Part shown: piece after piece, positions 15,831-23,683 of the stretch
How positions within the stretch are numbered: the first letter of the stretch is position 1
Layout: each line of letters begins with the position of its first letter
Source: Elizabethkingia meningoseptica_A
GTDB lineage: Bacteria; Bacteroidota; Bacteroidia; Flavobacteriales; Weeksellaceae
DNA length: 64,000 nucleotides
Reading direction: 5' to 3'
Assembly: GCF_045762675.1 (NCBI RefSeq)
Contig: NZ_JBJDLK010000003.1
Location: forward strand, 124,001-188,000
Translations under genes and position numbers: made by a program
The notes under the pieces: generated by a model
Database searches by the model: none
Told to the model about the DNA's origin: nothing
Seen by the model: only the letters and a program-made list of their open reading frames with translations

Positions 15831-17348
15831 ATGGATTTCAAAAAAATTATGCCGTTGGCTGTAGTAGGAGTCCTTTCTGCAGCAACTACTGTAGGTACCC
15901 TTCACTACTTTGATACCAGTAACGATAATAAAAATGGAGATTTTAATTATTTCCATAGTTCAAGAAAAGACGGCCAGTTTGCCAGCCTGAATGCAGTTGC
16001 CTTAGGAGATGATTTTGTAAAAGCATCGAAAACAGCTGTTCCGGCTGTGGTTACAATTAAGAATTACCAAAGTAATGCGGGAAGGAACCGTGGAATGGAT
16101 CAGGATCTTTTTGACTTCTTCTTTGGTGATCCGTTCGGAGGAAGAAAACAACCTCAACAGCAACCACCAAAAGATATGCCTTCAGGGCTTGGTTCAGGAG
16201 TAATTATATCACCTGACGGCTATATTATTACCAATAACCACGTTGTTGCGAACGCTAACAAACTGGAAGTTGTACTGAGCAATAAAAAAACATATACTGC
16301 AAATTTAATAGGTACAGACCCCAGTACAGATATTGCCTTGTTAAAGATTGAAGATAAAGGCCTGCCTTATTTAAACTTTGCCAATTCCGATATGGCAGAA
16401 GTAGGGCAATGGGTATTAGCAATTGGTAACCCGCTGGGATTAAACTCTACCGTTACAGCAGGTATTATTTCCGCTAAAGGTAGAAGCATAGACTTACTTA
16501 GCCAGCAGAGCAAAACACCTATTGAATCTTTCATACAAACAGATGCTGTAATTAACAGAGGAAACAGTGGTGGCGCATTAATCAACATCAATGGAGACCT
16601 TATTGGTATTAACTCTGCAATTTCTTCTTCTACAGGTTATTATGAAGGTTATGGTTTCGCAGTACCTTCAAACCTTGCCAGAAAGGTTGTGGAAGACATT
16701 AAGAAGTTTGGTATTGTACAAAGAGGATTCCTGGGTGTAAACAACCTGGATCTTTCTGATGAAATGCTGATTAAGCAATACAACCAGCAATACAAAACAA
16801 ACATCAAACCAGGTGTTGGCATGTATGTTATTAATGTTGTAGACAATAGCGGTGCACAGGATGCAGGTATTAAAAAAGGAGATATCATTACCAAAATAGA
16901 CGGACAAAACATCACAAGTTTCGCAGATCAGTCATTGGCGATAGGTAGCAAAAGACCGGGTGATGTTGTAAAAGTTACTTATTTACGCAATGGTAAAGAG
17001 AATACAACTACCGTTACCCTGAAAGATCAGGAAGGAAATACAAAATTCCGCAGCAAAGCTGATTTAAGCGTTGGTGAAAAACTTGGTGCTGATTTCCAGC
17101 CTTTAACCGAGCGTGACAAAGTATACTTTGGACTAGACAGTGGCGTAGGTGTAATTAATGTATCCGATAATGGGTTGCTGGCATCAATTGGTATTGGTGA
17201 AAGAAATATTATCACTGAAATCAATGGTAAACCTGTTAATTCTAAAAAAGATGTTGAAAAAATCCTGAACGGATATAAAGGACAGGTTAATGTAAAATAC
17301 CTGGATGACAACGGCAGAATCACCAGCAGAGGATTTAAAATGCCTTAA
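15831..17348 (+). CDS. Do-like periplasmic serine protease (HtrA/DegP family)
   Basis: 505 residues. An N-terminal hydrophobic segment (6-25) exports or anchors the protein. The trypsin-like domain has the triad His137 (NNHVV), Asp167 (STDIALLKI) and Ser246 (RGNSGGALI). Two PDZ domains follow, about 295-390 and 415-505 (GVGVINVSDNG, GIGERNIITEINGKPV). Such proteases degrade misfolded envelope proteins. It is a single-gene unit ended by a bidirectional terminator. Confidence 0.96.
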   Translation: MDFKKIMPLAVVGVLSAATTVGTLHYFDTSNDNKNGDFNYFHSSRKDGQFASLNAVALGDDFVKASKTAVPAVVTIKNYQSNAGRNRGMDQDLFDFFFGDPFGGRKQPQQQPPKDMPSGLGSGVIISPDGYIITNNHVVANANKLEVVLSNKKTYTANLIGTDPSTDIALLKIEDKGLPYLNFANSDMAEVGQWVLAIGNPLGLNSTVTAGIISAKGRSIDLLSQQSKTPIESFIQTDAVINRGNSGGALININGDLIGINSAISSSTGYYEGYGFAVPSNLARKVVEDIKKFGIVQRGFLGVNNLDLSDEMLIKQYNQQYKTNIKPGVGMYVINVVDNSGAQDAGIKKGDIITKIDGQNITSFADQSLAIGSKRPGDVVKVTYLRNGKENTTTVTLKDQEGNTKFRSKADLSVGEKLGADFQPLTERDKVYFGLDSGVGVINVSDNGLLASIGIGERNIITEINGKPVNSKKDVEKILNGYKGQVNVKYLDDNGRITSRGFKMP

Positions 17349-17378
17349 TGAATAGAATTAATTGAATAATTGTAAATA

Positions 17379-17409
17379 AAAAACCCGGAAGCTACGCTTC
17401 CGGGTTTTT
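17379..17409. terminator. Bidirectional terminator between htrA and susD
   Basis: 14-bp stem AAAAACCCGGAAGC / GCTTCCGGGTTTTT with a 3-nt loop; A-run on one side and T-run on the other, so it works for both converging genes. Confidence 0.92.
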
Positions 17410-17411
17410 GT

Positions 17412-19064
17412 TTAGTCTGGATTCTGTACTAAATTTGGTTGTATCAATATTTGTTGTTCAGGGATATACTCTATCGTTCTGTTACTTGTGTAAGGAACTG
17501 TATAGAATGGATTATTTCCATTCAGGTGAGTACCAGGATAACTTCTATCCAATGTTTGTTTATTTCTGAACACATCATATTTTCTTTGTGCTTCAAAAGC
17601 AAGTTCTAATCTTCTTTCTTGCAATACCACGTCTAAAATTGTCATTCCTGCAGGAACAGAAGAATACACAGGAATTCCGGCACGTGTTCTTATGACATTC
17701 ACATCAGCCAGTGCAGCAGCTGTGTTTCCTTGTTTTGCATAGGCTTCAGCACGATTCAGATACATTTCTGCTAATCTTACAATTACCGGAGACCAAAGCT
17801 GAGGAACTCCATCCTGCAAAGAGCATTTCAGGATATAGAATTTTGGATAACCATTTCTTTTATCCAGGTTATAGTCAACAGTAACATTAATTTTAGTACC
17901 ATCTGCATTTATAAAATAAGTGTTTGTTTTATTTGGTAAAACTTCACTTTGAACTTTATACTCCGCATTGTTATAGGTAAAATACTGACCTCCATTTTTA
18001 TTCGTTAATTTCTGAATCTGGTAAGTATAGGTTACTGCTCCGGAAGCGTTCGTTCCCTTTTGCACCCAGTACACAACCTGAGAATCTTTATCCAAATATC
18101 TCGGCTGAATAAATTTAGCTCTCGCATCTTTAGGATTCTGGTTGATTAAATCAAGATAAGTTGAAGAAGCATACATTTCTCCCCATCCTACATTCTGAAT
18201 ATTAGCATACATAGATCCTATAGTATACCATCCATCACTGTAATCTCCGTCTTTATTATATTTGAAAGCAAAGATCGTTTCGGAGTTAATCTCAGGAGCC
18301 TTAGTTGCATAAAGTGGTAATTCCGTTGTGGAAAGAAGTGTATATTTTCCTGCGTTGATTACTTTATCTGCGTATTCTATTGACTTCATATTATCTTCCA
18401 TGTAAAGATATACACGGGAAAGAAGGGCTTCAGCAGCAAATTTAGAAGCATAGATATTTCCTTTATCCTGCGTCATTAGTTGTTCTGCTTTCAACAAATC
18501 TTTAACAATCTGGTCATAAATTTCACCAACAGTTGCTCTGCCCGGAAGATCATTAACATCATCCGATATTTTTAAAGGAACACCTAAGTTTTGTCTCCCC
18601 TGATTGTATGGCTTCGCAAAAACGTTTACTAATGAAAAGTATACATAGGCTCTTAGGAAATAGTTTTCTCCTAAAAGCTGATCCGTTGTATCGTCTTTAC
18701 CTTCAGCAAATTTTAAAATTGCTCTGTTTGCTCCGACAATTGTTTTATAGCCGGCATTCCAGATAACATTGGATCTCCCGTTATTTTTTATACTTCTGTA
18801 GTTGTAGTAATAGAAAAATTCATCGGTTGTTGTACCACTGATATCTATATTGTCACCACCATATTCTCCTACTCTGTATAAATTATTAAAGAAACCGCCT
18901 CCGCTGGCATCACCTTTTAAAAGAGCATAGTTTCCCAGTGTTATTGACTTAAGTCCCGTTGAATTACTTAGTACATCATCAGATTCCTTAGCATCGAAAG
19001 GAGATCTGTCAACGTTACATGATATTACTGTAAATGATATTATTGCTAAAAAAAACTTTTTCAT
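17412..19064 (-). CDS. SusD/RagB family outer-membrane lipoprotein (pair 1)
   Basis: 550 residues with a lipoprotein signal (VISC, Cys16) and the SusD-type helical TPR scaffold: LGENYFLRAYVYFSLVNVFA, AAEALLSRVYLYM, SPVIVRLAEMYLNRAEAYAKQGN, and the C-terminal ERRLELAFEAQRKYDVFRNK. SusD proteins cap the SusC channel on the cell surface and capture the nutrient. It follows its susC by 11 bp. No glycoside hydrolase or peptidase lies nearby, so the substrate is unknown. Confidence 0.95.
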   Translation of the reverse strand: MKKFFLAIISFTVISCNVDRSPFDAKESDDVLSNSTGLKSITLGNYALLKGDASGGGFFNNLYRVGEYGGDNIDISGTTTDEFFYYYNYRSIKNNGRSNVIWNAGYKTIVGANRAILKFAEGKDDTTDQLLGENYFLRAYVYFSLVNVFAKPYNQGRQNLGVPLKISDDVNDLPGRATVGEIYDQIVKDLLKAEQLMTQDKGNIYASKFAAEALLSRVYLYMEDNMKSIEYADKVINAGKYTLLSTTELPLYATKAPEINSETIFAFKYNKDGDYSDGWYTIGSMYANIQNVGWGEMYASSTYLDLINQNPKDARAKFIQPRYLDKDSQVVYWVQKGTNASGAVTYTYQIQKLTNKNGGQYFTYNNAEYKVQSEVLPNKTNTYFINADGTKINVTVDYNLDKRNGYPKFYILKCSLQDGVPQLWSPVIVRLAEMYLNRAEAYAKQGNTAAALADVNVIRTRAGIPVYSSVPAGMTILDVVLQERRLELAFEAQRKYDVFRNKQTLDRSYPGTHLNGNNPFYTVPYTSNRTIEYIPEQQILIQPNLVQNPD

Positions 19065-19075
19065 GATCTTCTTGT

Positions 19076-21844
19076 TTAAAATGAGAAATTAAATCCTAAT
19101 GAGATTCTTCTAGGAACCGGATAGATTGCATCCGCTCTGCCAGAGTAAAGACCTCCGGTGGAATTATCTACTGCGATATCACGAGATCCTGCCGGTCCAA
19201 CTTCCGGATCTACGCCAGAGAACTGGGTAATCGTAAACAGGTTTTCTCCCATGATATAAATACTTGCAGATTTTATTAATAATTTCTCTGTTAATGAAGA
19301 CGGTAAATTATATCCAATTCTCAGGGAACGCAGCTTAAGGTAGCTGGCATTTTCCAGGTATCTTGAAGAAGGTTTATTCACCAGAGTATTATTATTATAG
19401 ATGGCTGCCGGATGCGTTGCAACATCTCCTGGCTTTTGCCATCTGTTCCAGCTATCCTTTAATACCATTTGGTTATAATATGGATAGGCACCGTCTGAAT
19501 CGAACAATTCTCTGTAATAGTTATAAATCTTTCCGCCTTGTGAGAAGTAGAAATTAGCATCTAAGAAGAAGTCTTTTACTTTCAAACTTGTTGAAATTGA
19601 TCCGTAATAATCCGGTGTAGAAGCTCCTACTACCTGTAAAGAAGCTTTATTGTAATCGGTTGTTAAAGATCTTGAACCATCCGAATTTACAACTTCCCAC
19701 TGTCCTGCACCCGTATCAGAGTTAACCCCCATCCATTTTCTCATGTAGAATGAAGTAACATCATATCCAGGGATTGCAGCATGATTATTAGACAATAACT
19801 GAATACCATTATTTCTGGTAGAGAGAACTTCGTTTTTATATGTACTGATGTTAAATCCTAAATCCCAGCTTACATTTTTAGATCTGATAATACCATAGTT
19901 AAGGTTGAATTCCCAACCTTTATTAGAAACATCACCTATATTCTGATACTGTCTGTCAACTCCTGATAAAGAAGGAAGTGTTACCAATACTAATAAGTTC
20001 TTTGTTTTGTTATTGAAATAGTCAACATTCAATGTCAATCTTCTGTTGAACATGGTCAGGTCGGTACCAATATTATTCTGGTAAATAGATTCCCATGTCA
20101 GCGCCTTGTTACCCAACTGATACCACGTAGCTCCCATTTCACCATTATACTTTTGTGTAAAAGCATAAAGATCCTGCCATCCATAATTTGGACTTGGTGT
20201 ATTACCTACAAGACCTCTACTCGCTCTTAACTTCCAGTCGTTAATTTGTTTAACATTAAAGAATTTTTCTTTGCTGATATTCCAGCCTAAACTGTATGAA
20301 TAAAAAAGACCGTTTCTTTTATCAGCTCCAAACGCTGAAGATGATTCACTACGAAGAGATCCCTGAACGAAGTACTTTTTATCATACACATATTCCGCAT
20401 TGAATAGGAATGCATTATAAGCACGTTCGTATTTAGTTCCTTTGGGTTTTTGTCCGGACGATGCACCGGTATTAAAGATATCAGTCCCCGGCTCTACACC
20501 ATAAACCTGTGCCCATGAATATTTGTAAAATCTGTCGTTATATTCATAAGCAGCCAATGCGTTAACATTACTCTTACCAAAGTCTTTATCAAAACGCAAC
20601 ATCTGGTTAAAGAACTTCCCTATATCTTTAACATAAGATTCTGCCAAAGATCCTTTGATACTTTCACCACTAATAGATCTGGGATCAACATAAGACATAT
20701 CGTCGTAGTTTTTATACGTTACGTTATTTGTTGAAACAAATTTCAAGAAACTTGTAATTTTTACCTCAGCATCAAAGTTTCCTAATAAATCAAGCTGATT
20801 TGACTTGCCATAGTTCCATTGTAAATCATAAAGATAATTCGCCTGATCTCTTCCGTACCAGGTCTCGGTAGTATATGGATTAACCAGTTTACCATCTTTA
20901 TCATAAGGACTATCCCAAGGCATATTAAGGTACATTTCACCAAGCGATCCCTGTCTGTCTCTACCTTGTGTATAGGAAACGCTTAATTTAGGTTTCAGAA
21001 CCAACCATGGTTTAACAGTCTGTTCATGGTTAATTCTGAAGGAAAGCCTGTTGTAATCATAACCTTTTACTGTTCCGGTTTCATCATAGTAGTTTCCGGA
21101 AATAAAAGTTTTAGAATTCGGGCCGCCGCCTCTGAAATCGATCGTGTAGTTCTGAACAACACCGGTTTGCGTGCCATTCTTCAGCCAGTCATAATTTTGA
21201 TTACGAAGCTCAGAAGGAATCTGTGGTGCATTTTTAAGTGATGTAAAGTAATCATACAACTGACTACCGTTCATTAATTTAAATCTGCCGTTCGTAAAAT
21301 TATTAAAAGCATTATTTACAGAAACATTCAGGCTTCCTTTACCGGAAGATCCTGCTTTTGTAAATACCTGAACGATACCATTTGCACCTCTGGAACCATA
21401 TAGAGCAGTGGATGCAGCGTCTTTCAGAATATTAATGCTTTCAATCTGTCCCGGGTCTATATTCGGAACACCATTCATCATCACACCATCCACAACCCAT
21501 AAAGCCTGGCTTGGTCCGTTAATCGTTGCTGTTCCACGGATTTGCACGGAAGCTGTAGATCCCGGAGCACCGCCGCCCTGCATTACCTGTACACCAGGAG
21601 CTTTCCCCTGTAACAGACTTGATACATCAGATGTGTTTGCATCTTTCAGTTTCTTGTCAGAAATAATTGAAACTGCCGATGTAAGACTGGACTTCTTTTG
21701 CGTCTTATACCCTACAATAACAACGTCTTCAATCTCTCTTTCTTTCAGTGTATCTATTTTCTTTGCTGTCTGGGCCGATAAAAATCCCGACATCAGAAAA
21801 AAGCATACCCCTACCTTCCCAAAATTTTTAAATTGAGTCTTCAT
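19076..21844 (-). CDS. SusC/RagA TonB-dependent outer-membrane transporter (pair 1)
   Basis: 922 residues: signal peptide, TonB-box-like IEDVVIVGYKTQ, plug with QALWVVDGVMMNG and LKDAASTALYGSRGANGI, then the 22-strand barrel ending in ISLGFNFSF. The N-terminal carboxypeptidase-regulatory-like domain usual in SusC is missing; the TonB box follows the signal peptide within about 20 residues. It is a paralogue of the SusC at 23684 (their first 25 residues are almost alike). It probably imports an oligomer or peptide with its SusD partner. Confidence 0.95.
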   Translation of the reverse strand: MKTQFKNFGKVGVCFFLMSGFLSAQTAKKIDTLKEREIEDVVIVGYKTQKKSSLTSAVSIISDKKLKDANTSDVSSLLQGKAPGVQVMQGGGAPGSTASVQIRGTATINGPSQALWVVDGVMMNGVPNIDPGQIESINILKDAASTALYGSRGANGIVQVFTKAGSSGKGSLNVSVNNAFNNFTNGRFKLMNGSQLYDYFTSLKNAPQIPSELRNQNYDWLKNGTQTGVVQNYTIDFRGGGPNSKTFISGNYYDETGTVKGYDYNRLSFRINHEQTVKPWLVLKPKLSVSYTQGRDRQGSLGEMYLNMPWDSPYDKDGKLVNPYTTETWYGRDQANYLYDLQWNYGKSNQLDLLGNFDAEVKITSFLKFVSTNNVTYKNYDDMSYVDPRSISGESIKGSLAESYVKDIGKFFNQMLRFDKDFGKSNVNALAAYEYNDRFYKYSWAQVYGVEPGTDIFNTGASSGQKPKGTKYERAYNAFLFNAEYVYDKKYFVQGSLRSESSSAFGADKRNGLFYSYSLGWNISKEKFFNVKQINDWKLRASRGLVGNTPSPNYGWQDLYAFTQKYNGEMGATWYQLGNKALTWESIYQNNIGTDLTMFNRRLTLNVDYFNNKTKNLLVLVTLPSLSGVDRQYQNIGDVSNKGWEFNLNYGIIRSKNVSWDLGFNISTYKNEVLSTRNNGIQLLSNNHAAIPGYDVTSFYMRKWMGVNSDTGAGQWEVVNSDGSRSLTTDYNKASLQVVGASTPDYYGSISTSLKVKDFFLDANFYFSQGGKIYNYYRELFDSDGAYPYYNQMVLKDSWNRWQKPGDVATHPAAIYNNNTLVNKPSSRYLENASYLKLRSLRIGYNLPSSLTEKLLIKSASIYIMGENLFTITQFSGVDPEVGPAGSRDIAVDNSTGGLYSGRADAIYPVPRRISLGFNFSF

Positions 21845-21886
21845 AGATTATTACTTTTTTAACGGTTTAAAAGTACAAAAAATGGC

Positions 21887-21928
21887 TATATGCGTTAACT
21901 TATCATTAAATCATGTTAAATAATTGTC
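21887..21928 (-). promoter_or_regulatory. Upstream motif shared with susC pair 2
   Basis: On the plus strand TATATGC (21887-21893) and, 12 nt on, TTAAATCATGTTAAAT then AATTGTC (21906-21928). The same blocks occur before susC 2 (26540-26571) with a shorter gap, 43 and 61 nt before the respective start codons. It is a candidate shared regulatory site or a remnant of the duplication. Confidence 0.45.
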
Positions 21929-21961
21929 TTTTAAACAATTAGCAATTACCGGAAAAATCAT

Positions 21962-21992
21962 AAAAAAACCGAAGGCTGAGCTTTCGGTTTTT
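21962..21992 (-). terminator. Terminator between the two SusC/SusD pairs
   Basis: Stem ACCGAAAGC / GGCTTCGGT-type hairpin (ACCGAA with TTCGGT plus inner GC pairs, TCA loop) followed by seven U on the minus strand. It ends the susC2-susD2 transcript, so pair 1 needs its own promoter. Confidence 0.88.
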
Positions 21993-21997
21993 ATTTA

Positions 21998-23665
21998 TTA
22001 AGGATTTTGTTTCATTCCCGGATTTCTGTTCATTTCTGACTCCGGAATATAGAATACCAGATCATTATCATCCGGCTGCACGATCTGTTTTGTTTTGGTC
22101 TGACTTAAATGTACACCAGGGAAACGTCTGTCAATCGGCATTTTGTTTCGAACCAGATCAAATTTACGCTGTCCTTCGTATGCAAACTCTAACCATCTTT
22201 CTTCCAGAACCATATCCAGTGCTGTTTTACCTTCCGGCAAACTTGCAAATTCAGGTGCTCCTGCTCTCCTTCTAATCAGGTTAATATCTTCCAGCGCTCC
22301 TGCCGTATTTCCCTGTTTTGCATTTACTTCAGCTCTGATCAGATACATTTCTGCCAGCCTGGAAATAATAGGGGAATACAAGTGATCTTTTTGCTGCTGG
22401 AAAGAACATTTATACATAAAGTATTTAGGATAGCCATTCCTGTCGTTCATTGCATACTCTTTGGTCAGGTATTGTTTATTACCATTAATTACAGCATAAT
22501 CTTTTGTGTAAGTTGGGCCTCCGTAATTAAAGGTATCTGTAAGGATAGGATAAGTCACACCATCTTTAACAAAAGAAATATGTTTACCATTGGCATCTAC
22601 ATTGGCCGGATAGATCTTATACTCATAGTACTTATTGGTATTATTAAACTCCGTCCAGTATACCGTTGGTGTTTTGTTTCCGTTTTTATCCAGTTTGTAG
22701 TTTGGCACAATAAATTGATTTCTGACATCCTGCGGAAATTTCTGGATATGCTGGATATATTTATCCGAAACATACATTTCGCCCCAGCCAACACCATCAA
22801 TTGTAGCAAACATTGAACTTAAGCCATACCATGCAGAGTAGTTGGTTTCATCAAAACGAAATGCAAAAATCGTCTCACTGTTACTTTCCGGAACAAACTG
22901 AGGATATTTAGGTAAATCCTGTTTTGACAACAATGAATATTTCCCGCTATTAATCACCTTGTTTGCATATTCCAACGCTTTTGCATTGTTTCCCATATAC
23001 AAATATACACGTGCCAGTAATGCCTGTACCGCTCCCTGGGAAGCTTTTATTTTGCTTACCGTATCACCTTCCATTAGCTGCTCTGCTTTCAGCAAATCTT
23101 CCAGTACAAAATTATAGCTTTCTCCAACAGTTGAGCGTGGAGGTATATCTGCTTCTTCTGTTGTTTTTTTCAATGGGATTCCCATATTATCAGGGCCAAA
23201 TGTATATTCTTTACAGAATGTTTCCAACAGAAAGAAATTGGTTAATGCTCTTAAATAATGCGCTTCACCCAGCATATGATTTGAATCTTTATCTCCGCCT
23301 GCTGCTATATTTGTAATGATACTATTAATAATAAATATGGTCTTATAAGACTGTATCCATATCTGATTAATTCTGTCACTGTTAGAATTCCTTACCAGGT
23401 CATAAAAAGACATCATAGAGTCTGTTGTTGTACCACTCAGATTAATTTCATCACCGCCGAAGATACCATTTCGGAACATGTTTACCACTACTCCGTTATC
23501 AGCGCCACTCAGCTGTCGGTAAGCGCCATTTAATAAATACTGAAGTCCTTCCTTTGTTTTTACCACCTCATTGGTAACAGGTACATAAGGTTCTCTTTCT
23601 ATATTACAGCTATTAACCGCGAGGGCTGATGTTAAAATTGATATACTTAAAATATATTTTTTCAT
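21998..23665 (-). CDS. SusD/RagB family outer-membrane lipoprotein (pair 2)
   Basis: 555 residues, lipobox VNSC (Cys20), SusD signature segments LGEAHYLRALTNFFLLETF, AVQALLARVYLYMGNN, SPIISRLAEMYLIRAEVNAKQGNTAGALEDINLIRRRAG (given in pieces) and EERWLEFAYEGQRKFD. It is clearly paralogous to the SusD at 17412. It lies 18 bp after its susC and is followed by a terminator. Function: surface capture of an unknown nutrient for the SusC channel. Confidence 0.95.
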   Translation of the reverse strand: MKKYILSISILTSALAVNSCNIEREPYVPVTNEVVKTKEGLQYLLNGAYRQLSGADNGVVVNMFRNGIFGGDEINLSGTTTDSMMSFYDLVRNSNSDRINQIWIQSYKTIFIINSIITNIAAGGDKDSNHMLGEAHYLRALTNFFLLETFCKEYTFGPDNMGIPLKKTTEEADIPPRSTVGESYNFVLEDLLKAEQLMEGDTVSKIKASQGAVQALLARVYLYMGNNAKALEYANKVINSGKYSLLSKQDLPKYPQFVPESNSETIFAFRFDETNYSAWYGLSSMFATIDGVGWGEMYVSDKYIQHIQKFPQDVRNQFIVPNYKLDKNGNKTPTVYWTEFNNTNKYYEYKIYPANVDANGKHISFVKDGVTYPILTDTFNYGGPTYTKDYAVINGNKQYLTKEYAMNDRNGYPKYFMYKCSFQQQKDHLYSPIISRLAEMYLIRAEVNAKQGNTAGALEDINLIRRRAGAPEFASLPEGKTALDMVLEERWLEFAYEGQRKFDLVRNKMPIDRRFPGVHLSQTKTKQIVQPDDNDLVFYIPESEMNRNPGMKQNP

Positions 23666-23683
23666 GATTTTTAATTTATTAGA